A stretch of DNA of 38,197 bases, taken from contig WGLN01000019.1 in the NCBI GenBank assembly GCA_016125555.1, forward strand, positions 1-38,197. The letters are read 5' to 3'. The position numbers and the translations under genes were made by a program. Positions 16,150-22,767 of the stretch are shown piece by piece (within the stretch, counting starts at the first letter, position 1; each line of letters opens with the position of its first letter). This stretch comes from Porphyrobacter sp. Lineage in GTDB: Bacteria; Pseudomonadota; Alphaproteobacteria; Sphingomonadales; Sphingomonadaceae. The notes under the pieces are model-generated. The model worked only from the letters and a program-made list of their open reading frames with translations, had not been told where the DNA came from and did no database searches.

Positions 16150-16806
16150 ATGCCCGGCGAAACCCCTCTCGACGATGCCCAGCTGGCCGACAGCGTGATC
16201 CCGGCAGGCGCCGACCCTTTCGCGCTGTTCGACGAATGGTTCGCCGCCGCCAAGGCGTCCGAGCCCAACGATCCCAACGCCATGGCGCTCGCCACCGCGA
16301 CGCCCGGCGGTGCGCCCTCGGTGCGGATGGTGCTCCTGAAAGGGCACGGGGTGGACGAGATTGCGGGTGGCGGCTTCACCTTCTTCACCAATGCCGATAG
16401 CCGCAAGGGCGGCGAGATCCGCGCCAACATGCAGGCCGCGTTGCTGTTCCATTGGAAGAGCCTGCGCCGCCAGATCCGCATCGAGGGACCGCTGACCGAA
16501 GTCAGCGCGGAGCGCGCCGACGCCTATTTCCACTCGCGCCCCTACAAGAGCCAGGTCGGCAGCGCGGCTAGTGACCAGTCGCGCCCGTTGCCCGAACGCC
16601 AGCAATATCTCGACCGCGTGCAGGAAATCTGGGCCGCGCACGAGCAGGACGGCGCGGTGCCGCGCCCGCCGCACTGGACCGGCTTCACCCTCAGCCCGCG
16701 CCGGATCGAGTTCTGGATCGACCGCGACAACCGGCTCCACGACCGCCGCGAATTCCTCCGCTCCGGCCCGGACGCGCCGTGGGCCGACACGCTGCTTTAC
16801 CCCTGA
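16150..16806 (+). CDS. pdxH: Pyridoxamine/pyridoxine 5'-phosphate oxidase
   Basis: A 218-residue FMN enzyme that makes pyridoxal 5'-phosphate in the cytoplasm. Visible family features are MALATATPGGAPSVRMVLLK, FFTNADSRKGGEIRANMQAA and LLFHWKSLRRQIRIEG (FMN and phosphate contacts), SRPYKSQVGSAASDQSRPL, and the C-terminal RIEFWIDRDNRLHDR ending LYP. The length is normal for PdxH. AAGGA lies about nine bases before ATG 16150. The PhzF-family gene follows after 11 bases, so the two probably share a transcript. Confidence 0.95.
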   Translation: MPGETPLDDAQLADSVIPAGADPFALFDEWFAAAKASEPNDPNAMALATATPGGAPSVRMVLLKGHGVDEIAGGGFTFFTNADSRKGGEIRANMQAALLFHWKSLRRQIRIEGPLTEVSAERADAYFHSRPYKSQVGSAASDQSRPLPERQQYLDRVQEIWAAHEQDGAVPRPPHWTGFTLSPRRIEFWIDRDNRLHDRREFLRSGPDAPWADTLLYP

Positions 16807-16817
16807 GGAACCCCGCC

Positions 16818-17621
16818 ATGACGCAGACAATCCCCTATTGGCACGTCGATGCCTTCAGCGCCCGGCCCTTCGGCGGCAACCAGGCGGCGGTGATGGTGCT
16901 CGACGAATGGCTGCCTGACGATGTGCTGGTGGCGATCGGCGCGGAAAACCTCTTCGCCGAAACCGCCTTCGTCGTGCGCGATACCACCGGCGCCGCCGAC
17001 TGGGAGCTGCGCTGGTGCACCCCCACCTACGAGATCGCGCTGTGCGGCCATGCCACCTTGGCGAGCGGTCACGTGCTGCTCACCCGCGACGGGGGCGAGC
17101 GGGTGACCTTCCGCACCCGCAAGTCGGGTATTCTCGAGGTGGTGCGCGCAGGCGAGGGCTACGAACTCGCGCTCCCGGCGCTCGCGACCGAGGCGGACAG
17201 CCCTGCCAACCAGGCCGAGGCGATCCGCCTGCTTGGGGCCGAGCCGCGCGAGGTGTTCCGCTCCGAACTCGGCTACAACATCTACCTGTTCGAGAGCGAG
17301 GCGGCGGTGCGCGGTCTCGCCCCTGACATTCGCGGGTTGGAGAAACTCGGCAAGGACCAGTTCATCGCCACCGCCCCCGGCGATGCGACGGATATCGTCA
17401 GCCGCGTCTTCGTCCCCGGCGGCGGGGTGGACGAGGATTCGGTCACCGGCTCGGCCCACGCGGCGCTGACCCCTTACTGGGCGCAAAAGCTGGGACGCGA
17501 GAGCTTCACCGCCCACCAGGCGAGCGCCCGCGGCGGCGACCTTGCGCTCAGGCTCGATGGCGACAAGGCGTGGCTCGGCGGACCCTGCGTGACGGTGGTG
17601 GAGGGGGCGTTCCGGCTCTGA
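16818..17621 (+). CDS. PhzF-family isomerase/epimerase
   Basis: A 267-residue protein of the PhzF/diaminopimelate-epimerase fold. The N-terminal PYWHVDAFSARPFGGNQAAV is diagnostic. The general-acid/base Glu region is ENLFAETAFV, and the phosphate/anion loops are ALCGHATLASGHVLL and GVDEDSVTGSAHAALTPYWA. Most family members are of unknown substrate; only PhzF of phenazine producers has a defined role, and no other phenazine gene is here. ATG 16818 with GAGGA eight bases upstream is preferred over an in-frame start at 16779, which lies inside pdxH. Confidence 0.88.
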   Translation: MTQTIPYWHVDAFSARPFGGNQAAVMVLDEWLPDDVLVAIGAENLFAETAFVVRDTTGAADWELRWCTPTYEIALCGHATLASGHVLLTRDGGERVTFRTRKSGILEVVRAGEGYELALPALATEADSPANQAEAIRLLGAEPREVFRSELGYNIYLFESEAAVRGLAPDIRGLEKLGKDQFIATAPGDATDIVSRVFVPGGGVDEDSVTGSAHAALTPYWAQKLGRESFTAHQASARGGDLALRLDGDKAWLGGPCVTVVEGAFRL

Positions 17622-17636
17622 ATCGCCGGCCCTCGG

Positions 17637-18776
17637 TCACTTCACCGGATAAAGCTCCAGCACGTCGGCAGCCTGCCGGAGCATCGCCTTGCGTTCCTCG
17701 GCCCCTGAGTGGCCGAGCCGTACCAGCGTCACGCGTTGCTGCGGCGAGACGAGCACATATTGCCCCATGTGGCCGATCATCGCGAACAGCGATTGCGGCG
17801 CGCGGTCGGGGAACAGCGGCTGTTCCTCGCCCTTGGGCAGATTGCGGTTGAGCCAGATCTGGAAGCCGTAGTTGGCGCGCACCGGACTGGGGGTGACCAT
17901 CGCCTCGACCCACCGCTGCGGGACGATCTGCTCGCCGCCGGGTGCGCGGCCCTTGCGGCGCAGCATCTCGCCGAACTTGGCGAAGTCGCGCGCGGTGGCG
18001 TGCATCAGGCTGCCGCCGATCATCGTGCCGCTGGCGTCGAACTCGGGCACGATCGAGGTCATGCCGAGCGGCCCGAACAGGCGTTCCTGCAGGTAACCCA
18101 GCACCGCCTTGCGGCGCGTGTCGGGATCGCGGCTGTCGGTCAGCACCCGCGCGGCGATGTCGGCGAGGATCACGCTGGTGTTCGAGGAATATTCGAACAT
18201 CTTGCCCGGCTCGGCCTCCAGTGGCTGCTCCTCGGCCCAGCGCGCCATGTCGTCGCGCCCGTCGAGGAACAGCATCCGCACCTCGGAGGATTCGTAGGGC
18301 GGATCGCCGCTCTCGGTGTGGCGCAAGCCGCTGCGCATCTGCAGGAGCTCGCGCAGGGTGATCGCGGCGCGCGGATCGCCGGGGCGCTGCCACTGCGGGA
18401 TCGGGGCAGGCTCGTCGAGGGCGAGAAGCCCGTCGGACACCAGCATCCCGATCAGCACGCCAGTGATCGTCTTGGCCATCGACCAGCTGACGAAGCGCGT
18501 GTCCGGTCCGTAACCCGGCCCGTAGCGTTCGGCGGCGATCTTGCCGTCCGCCATCAGCACTACCGCGCGGGTCTCGCCGACTCCGGGAGCGGTGAACAGG
18601 TCGTCGAGCTGGCGGGCGAGCTGGTCCTTGGGCGCCCCGGCGTCAGCGGTCACGGCGGCGAGCGCCTCCTTGGACAGGGGCTTCTCGTCGGGCGCCGCAC
18701 CGCCGCAGCCGGCGAGCAGGAGCAGGGCTGGCGCAAGCAAGGGGGCGCGGTTATGGAGGCGGGCAAGACGGGTCAT
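17637..18776 (-). CDS. Serine hydrolase lipoprotein (class C beta-lactamase/penicillin-binding fold)
   Basis: A 379-residue secreted hydrolase. From ATG 18776 it has a signal peptide ending LLLLAGC, a lipobox, so it should be membrane-anchored. The catalytic Ser-x-x-Lys is in SWSMAK and the Tyr-x-Asn box is YSSNTS; a late GHMGQYVLVSPQ region supplies the third box position. These features mark the broad beta-lactamase-related esterase/6-aminohexanoate-hydrolase family, not a proven beta-lactamase. A TTG at 18812 is in frame but would overlap the divergent small gene and lacks a ribosome site. The neighbour at 18812-19174 resembles an N-terminal domain that many homologues carry fused. Confidence 0.87.
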   Translation of the reverse strand: MTRLARLHNRAPLLAPALLLLAGCGGAAPDEKPLSKEALAAVTADAGAPKDQLARQLDDLFTAPGVGETRAVVLMADGKIAAERYGPGYGPDTRFVSWSMAKTITGVLIGMLVSDGLLALDEPAPIPQWQRPGDPRAAITLRELLQMRSGLRHTESGDPPYESSEVRMLFLDGRDDMARWAEEQPLEAEPGKMFEYSSNTSVILADIAARVLTDSRDPDTRRKAVLGYLQERLFGPLGMTSIVPEFDASGTMIGGSLMHATARDFAKFGEMLRRKGRAPGGEQIVPQRWVEAMVTPSPVRANYGFQIWLNRNLPKGEEQPLFPDRAPQSLFAMIGHMGQYVLVSPQQRVTLVRLGHSGAEERKAMLRQAADVLELYPVK

Positions 18777-18811
18777 GGCGAACCCAATCCCCGATAGAAA
18801 AGAGCTTGGCA

Positions 18812-19174
18812 ATGGCGAAATCCTTCTCCCCGCGCGCTTCCGCCCGCCCGCGTCACGGTCGACGCTACGGGATGTGGCTGCTGGCCCTGATCGTGCTCGC
18901 GATCACCGCCGGCCTGTGGGCCTTCCGCGAGCCGATTACCGGCTACGGGACGATCGGTTCGGCCTATGCGGCGCGGGTCGGCTGTTCGTGCCGCTTCGTC
19001 GCCGGGCGCAGCCTCGCCGATTGCGCCAAGGACAAGCTGCCGGGCATGGAACTGGTCACGCTGGCCGAGGACGACCAGGCCAAGAGCGTGACCGCGCGTT
19101 TCCCGCTGGTTGCCAAGGCGACCGCGACCTACCGCGAGGGTTATGGCTGCGTGCTGGAGAAGTGGCAGGATTAG
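18812..19174 (+). CDS. Small single-pass membrane protein with conserved cysteines
   Basis: A 120-residue protein with a basic N-terminus (about residues 1-20, rich in Arg), one membrane segment (about 21-40: [18 protein letters not shown]) and a periplasmic part with four cysteines ([22 protein letters not shown]). The pattern GYAA..CSC.FV.GRSL ... A.YREGYGC.L resembles, from memory, the region preceding the catalytic domain in some serine hydrolases. Here it is a separate gene divergent from such a hydrolase. AAAGAG lies upstream of ATG 18812. The stop overlaps the convergent mnmA stop. The function is unknown; it may fold with or assist the hydrolase. Confidence 0.7.
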   Translation: MAKSFSPRASARPRHGRRYGMWLLALIVLAITAGLWAFREPITGYGTIGSAYAARVGCSCRFVAGRSLADCAKDKLPGMELVTLAEDDQAKSVTARFPLVAKATATYREGYGCVLEKWQD

Positions 19175-20355
19175 CCCGCCACCTTCTCGGTCGTGTCGAT
19201 CCACCCGCCGCCCAGCACCCGCTCACCGGCGTAGATCACCGCCGCCTGCCCGGGGGCAACGCCGAATTCGGGCGCGGCGAAGCGGATCGTGGTCGCCATG
19301 CCGTCCCCCAGCGGCCCTTCGAGCGTCACCGGCACGGGCTTGGCGAGGCTGCGCACCTTCGCGGTCAGCGGTTCGTCGGGCAGCGGCCCGATACGGTTGG
19401 TTTCGGTCAGGTGCGCGGCATGGACCGCCAGCATCCGCTTCGGCCCGACCCGCACCTCGCGCGAGGCAGCATCGAGGCCGATGACATAGAGCGGCTCGGG
19501 CTGTCCGCCGATCTCGAGGCCCTTGCGCTGGCCGACGGTGAAGTGGACGATGCCCTTGTGCGTGCCCAGCGTCTCGCCGGTCGCGGCGTGGACGATGCTG
19601 CCGGGCGCGGCGCCTTCGGGCCGCACCTTGGTGACGATCTTCGCGTAGTTCCCGTCGGGCACGAAGCAGATGTCCTGGCTGTCGGGCTTGGCGGCGTTCC
19701 TGAGGCCGGCCGCCTCGGCGAGGTCACGCACCATGGTCTTGGGCATCCCGCCCAGCGGGAAGCGCAGGTAATCGAGCTGCGCTTCCGTGGTGGCGTAGAG
19801 GAAATAGGACTGGTCGCGCGCGGGATCGGCGGCGCGGTGCAGCTGCGGGCCGTCCGCGGTCATCACCCGCCGGACATAATGCCCGGTGGCGAGGCAATCC
19901 GCCCCAAGCTCGCGCGCCATGCGGAACAGGTCGGTGAACTTGGGTCCCATGTTGCAGCGGATGCAGGGCACCGGCGTGCGCCCGGCGAGATATTCGTCGG
20001 CGAACTGTTCGACCACCTCCTCGCGGAAGGCGCTTTCGTGGTCGAAGACGTAATGGGCGATGCCCAGCCGGTCGGCAACGGCGCGCGCGTCGCGGATGTC
20101 GTCGCCCGCGCAGCACGCACCCTTGCGACCAGTCGCCGCGCCGTAATCGTAAAGCTGGAGCGTGATCCCGATCACCTGCGCGCCGCTCGCGGCGGCAAGC
20201 GCGGCGACCACCGAGGAATCGACCCCGCCGCTCATCGCCACGACGATGCGGCATTCGTCCGCCGGGCGCGGCAGGTCGAACAGGGCGGCGGCATCGGGCC
20301 CGCGCGGCAGGCCGGCCTTGGGAAGCGTCGGCAGTTCCATGAGAGAGGCGCGCAT
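19171..20355 (-). CDS. mnmA: tRNA-specific 2-thiouridylase MnmA
   Basis: A 394-residue cytoplasmic enzyme that thiolates U34 of Lys/Glu/Gln tRNAs. The PP-loop ATP site is [16 protein letters not shown]. The first catalytic Cys region is [13 protein letters not shown] and the second is [30 protein letters not shown] and the C-terminal beta-barrel [19 protein letters not shown] are typical. The N-terminus is about 35 residues longer than E. coli MnmA; ATG 20340 is an alternative start. No strong Shine-Dalgarno precedes either. Confidence 0.95.
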   Translation of the reverse strand: MRASLMELPTLPKAGLPRGPDAAALFDLPRPADECRIVVAMSGGVDSSVVAALAAASGAQVIGITLQLYDYGAATGRKGACCAGDDIRDARAVADRLGIAHYVFDHESAFREEVVEQFADEYLAGRTPVPCIRCNMGPKFTDLFRMARELGADCLATGHYVRRVMTADGPQLHRAADPARDQSYFLYATTEAQLDYLRFPLGGMPKTMVRDLAEAAGLRNAAKPDSQDICFVPDGNYAKIVTKVRPEGAAPGSIVHAATGETLGTHKGIVHFTVGQRKGLEIGGQPEPLYVIGLDAASREVRVGPKRMLAVHAAHLTETNRIGPLPDEPLTAKVRSLAKPVPVTLEGPLGDGMATTIRFAAPEFGVAPGQAAVIYAGERVLGGGWIDTTEKVAG

Positions 20356-20444
20356 ATAGCGGTCCGGACCCGGATTCGCCAGTGCGGCCCGCGCGAAATC
20401 GCATCACCCATCGTTCACGCCGCGCCCGGACTATTCCTAAGCTG

Positions 20445-20465
20445 GGGTAAATGGCGGTTTTACCC
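20445..20465. promoter_or_regulatory. Perfect dyad upstream of the small sciP-linked gene
   Basis: GGGTAAA-n7-TTTACCC, seven-base perfect arms, lies 35 bases before ATG 20500 in the 144-base gap that also holds the mnmA 5' end. A TTGACG (20470-20475) follows directly but has no clear partner hexamer. It is a candidate operator for either divergent gene. Confidence 0.4.
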
Positions 20466-20499
20466 GATCTTGACGCACTCGCTTTATGACGATGGGGTG

Positions 20500-20955
20500 A
20501 TGTTCGAGAAAGCCGATCCCCTGTCAGCTTCGCTGCGACCGCCGCTTGCCCGGCGCGCCGAGGATGGTGCGCGTGTCCGGCGCGGTGCTGCCGCGCGCGG
20601 CGCGGAGCGGTTCGATGCCCGCCCGGCCCGGCGCGCCGGCGACGCCCTGCGCGCCGTGGAGTGGAGCGAGATCACCGCCCGGCTCAACGCAGCGCGGGAC
20701 CTGCGGCTGCTGCTGCGCAGCGAGTCGCAGGGGCGGATCGAGGGCGTCGCGGCCAGCTTCGGCGATGCCGCGGCGAGCTATTTCGCGATGCTCGACGATC
20801 GGGAACCCGCCGTTAACCTTGATGCTTTAGCGTGCCCTAAAGCCTCTGACGGCATGGACAACGCACGCGTGGCGGTTCGCCCCGGTGCGGCATCGGGGGG
20901 CGATGCCGCGGCGACGACGGACCTGCCCGGAGGCGATGCGAGAGATAGAAAATGA
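20500..20955 (+). CDS. Conserved hypothetical protein translationally coupled to sciP
   Basis: A 151-residue soluble protein with no recognised domain. It starts at ATG 20500 and ends with TGA overlapping the ATG of sciP (ATGA), which argues for a real coupled gene. The first half is Arg/Ala-rich and poorly conserved-looking. The middle, VEWSEITARLNAARDLRLLL, looks like an amphipathic helix pair, and the segment AVNLDALACPKASDGMD resembles a motif I recall in small sphingomonad proteins. Codons over that segment (20812-20850) are unusually A/T-rich, including a rare TTA, and coincide with an inverted repeat, so the gene's 3' part may also carry the sciP promoter. Confidence 0.6.
   Translation: MFEKADPLSASLRPPLARRAEDGARVRRGAAARGAERFDARPARRAGDALRAVEWSEITARLNAARDLRLLLRSESQGRIEGVAASFGDAAASYFAMLDDREPAVNLDALACPKASDGMDNARVAVRPGAASGGDAAATTDLPGGDARDRK
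20812..20843 (+). promoter_or_regulatory. Candidate sciP control element: GTTAACC half-site plus inverted repeat
   Basis: GTTAACC (20812-20818) matches half of the CtrA recognition sequence. It is followed by the perfect dyad GCTTTAG-n6-CTAAAGC (20824-20843). Both lie inside the upstream coding gene, 109-140 bases before the sciP start, in a local A/T-rich patch. sciP is CtrA-linked in Caulobacter, so a promoter here is plausible; a full CtrA site (TTAA-n7-TTAA) is not present. Confidence 0.4.
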
Positions 20956-21251
20956 TGGAAAACCAGGACATCCGCCCGGCACAGGTTATCGGCCCCCTCG
21001 GCGAGCCCCTCACGCTTGCCGACCTGCCTTCGCCCGACACCAAGCGCTGGGTCGTGCGCCGCAAGGCCGAGGTCGTGGCGGCCGTGAACGGCGGTCTGCT
21101 GACGCTCGACGAGGCGCTGGCGCGCTATGGCCTCACGCTCGAGGAGTTCGCCTCGTGGCAGCGCGCGGTCGACCGCTCGGGCATGCACGGGCTGCGGGTC
21201 ACCAAGATCCAGCATTACCGCGACCTCTACCAGCGCCAGCTCAAGTACTGA
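20952..21251 (+). CDS. sciP: SciP-like CtrA inhibitor (DUF1153)
   Basis: A 99-residue DUF1153 protein. In Caulobacter the family member SciP is a small DNA- and CtrA-binding helix-turn-helix protein that represses CtrA-activated genes in the cell cycle. Diagnostic stretches are IGPLGEPLTLADLPSPDTKRW, VVRRKAEVVAAVNGGLL, YGLTLEEFASWQRAVDR and LRVTKIQHYRDLYQ. Two ATGs (20952, 20955) are possible; the first overlaps the upstream stop. It supports assignment to Alphaproteobacteria. No ctrA gene is in the window. Confidence 0.92.
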   Translation: MMENQDIRPAQVIGPLGEPLTLADLPSPDTKRWVVRRKAEVVAAVNGGLLTLDEALARYGLTLEEFASWQRAVDRSGMHGLRVTKIQHYRDLYQRQLKY

Positions 21252-21257
21252 GCGGAA

Positions 21258-21278
21258 CCGGGCGCCGACGCGCCCCGG
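21258..21278 (+). terminator. Possible terminator hairpin after sciP
   Basis: CCGGGCGC-cgac-GCGCCCCGG begins seven bases after the sciP stop, with one bulged base and eight pairs. No T-run follows, so termination is uncertain. Confidence 0.3.
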
Positions 21279-21429
21279 CTCGGCCCAGCCTCCGTTCAGC
21301 CGCAACCCATTGCCTGCCGGGACCCTCTGCGGCAGCTTCGCCGCGCGAACCGCGCGCGCCCTTCGTCTAGACCCCATGTCACCCGTCGATGCGAGGATTG
21401 CCCGCGGACGCGCGCGCGCCTATCAGGCG

Positions 21430-21456
21430 TTGCGTTCGGTGACTTACCGAGATAAT
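21430..21456 (+). promoter_or_regulatory. Promoter with embedded operator-like dyad for the RND efflux operon
   Basis: GATAAT (21451-21456) is a 5/6 match to -10, with TTGCGT (21430-21435) 15 bases upstream as a weak -35. The whole spacer is a perfect dyad TCGGT-gactt-ACCGA (21436-21450). A repressor bound there would block the promoter, a common layout for TetR-controlled RND pumps; no regulator gene is adjacent. The start codon of the fusion protein is 57 bases further on. Confidence 0.5.
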
Positions 21457-21512
21457 ACACCGTGGAGCCGCCGTGCCAGCCAGGGCAGGACGGCTTCGGC
21501 GAAGGAAAGACG

Positions 21513-22703
21513 ATGAATTACGAGACCACGATCCGGGCCGATGCCGCGGACGGTGTGACCACCGACTACACCGGTGCGCGTTCCATCGCTGCGCCCCGCA
21601 TCCCGCGCTGGCTGATCGTCGGGGGAATCGGGCTGTTCGGCCTGTTGCTCGCGATCGGCATCTACTTCGCGCTGGCCGGCGGCGAGCCGGTGGCGGTGGG
21701 CGACGACAATTCGCAGGCCCCGGTGGTGACCGTGATCACCCCCGGTAAGACCACCGTCGCGGGCGTCATCGAGGCGCCCGGCACGCTGGCCGCGCGCCGC
21801 CCCATGCCGGTCGGCGCAGTCGGCGAAGGCGGACAGGTGGTGCGCGTCACCGTCGACGCGGGCGACTGGGTCCGGCAGGGCGAGGTGCTGGCGGTGATCG
21901 ACCGTTCGGTGCAGGTCCAACAGGCCGAGGCGCAGGCGGCGCAGATCGAGGTCGCGCGCGCCGACGCCAACCTCGCCCAGGCCAATCTCGACCGCGCCCT
22001 GCAGCTGGTCGAGCGCGGCTTCGTCTCCAAGGCCGATGTCGACCGCCTGACCGCCACCCGCGATGCCGCGGCGGCGCGGGTCAAGGTCGCCGAGGCGCAG
22101 CTGCGCGAACTGCGTGCCCGCAACAACCGCCTCAACGTGGTCGCCCCGGCCTCGGGCTATGTGCTCCAGCGCAATGTCGAGCCCGGCCAGACGGTCGGTC
22201 CCGGCAACGGCGCGCTGTTCACCATCGCCAGCGGCGGCGAGATGGAAATGCTCGCCCAGCTCAGCGAGGACCAGCTCGCCGGCCTTTCGGTCGGCACCCC
22301 CGCGACCGTGATCCCGACCGGCTCGGACAAGCAGTTCTCGGGCCAGATCTGGCAGCTCGCCCCGGTGATCGACCAGGCGACCCGGCAGGGCACGGCGCGC
22401 ATCGCGCTGCCCTTCGCGCCGGCGCTGCGCCCCGGCGGCTTCGCCACCGCGCGGATCAACTCGGGCAGCTTCACCGCCACGGTCCTGCCCGAGAGCGCGG
22501 TGCTGGCCGATGACGAAGGCAGCTTCGTCTATGTCGTGGGCGAGGACAACAAGGCGGTGCGCCGCCCGGTGAAGACCGGGGCGGTGACCAAGCAGGGCAT
22601 CGCCATCACCGAAGGGCTCTCGGGCACCGAACAGGTGGTGCTGCGCGCCGGCGGCTTCCTCAACCCGGGCGAGACGATCAACCCGCAGCGTCAGAAGAAG
22701 TAG
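21513..22703 (+). CDS. RND efflux periplasmic adaptor (membrane fusion protein)
   Basis: A 396-residue HlyD/AcrA-type adaptor connecting the RND pump to an outer-membrane channel. A single membrane anchor lies near residues 31-52 (WLIVGGIGLFGLLLAIGIYF). Next come the lipoyl-like half-motifs (VVRVTVDAGDWVRQGEVLAVID), an Ala/Gln-rich helical hairpin (about 130-205), the returning lipoyl half (NVVAPASGYVLQRNVEPGQ), and beta-barrel and membrane-proximal domains (LPESAVLADDEGSFVYVV). ATG 21513 has AAGGAAAG just upstream; a GTG at 21462 is less likely. The pump gene follows by 64 bases. No TolC-like gene is present, so a shared channel must be used. Confidence 0.9.
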   Translation: MNYETTIRADAADGVTTDYTGARSIAAPRIPRWLIVGGIGLFGLLLAIGIYFALAGGEPVAVGDDNSQAPVVTVITPGKTTVAGVIEAPGTLAARRPMPVGAVGEGGQVVRVTVDAGDWVRQGEVLAVIDRSVQVQQAEAQAAQIEVARADANLAQANLDRALQLVERGFVSKADVDRLTATRDAAAARVKVAEAQLRELRARNNRLNVVAPASGYVLQRNVEPGQTVGPGNGALFTIASGGEMEMLAQLSEDQLAGLSVGTPATVIPTGSDKQFSGQIWQLAPVIDQATRQGTARIALPFAPALRPGGFATARINSGSFTATVLPESAVLADDEGSFVYVVGEDNKAVRRPVKTGAVTKQGIAITEGLSGTEQVVLRAGGFLNPGETINPQRQKK

Positions 22704-22767
22704 GCGGCCATCCGCCCGCGCCGCGCCGGCGTAACTGACGAAACCTGAAGCAACAGGCAGGAATATC

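Noticed and set aside
16818..17621. Phenazine biosynthesis from the PhzF-like gene
   Set aside because: No other phz gene is present; PhzF-fold proteins are widespread with unknown substrates.
18541..20499. A long + strand open frame running through the serine hydrolase and mnmA regions
   Set aside because: It is antisense to two well-identified genes. Only its last part (20500-20955), beyond mnmA, is accepted as a gene.
20812..20830. A full CtrA binding site (TTAA-n7-TTAA) before sciP
   Set aside because: Only the GTTAACC half is present; the second half is CTTTAG at the wrong spacing. Reported as a half-site only.
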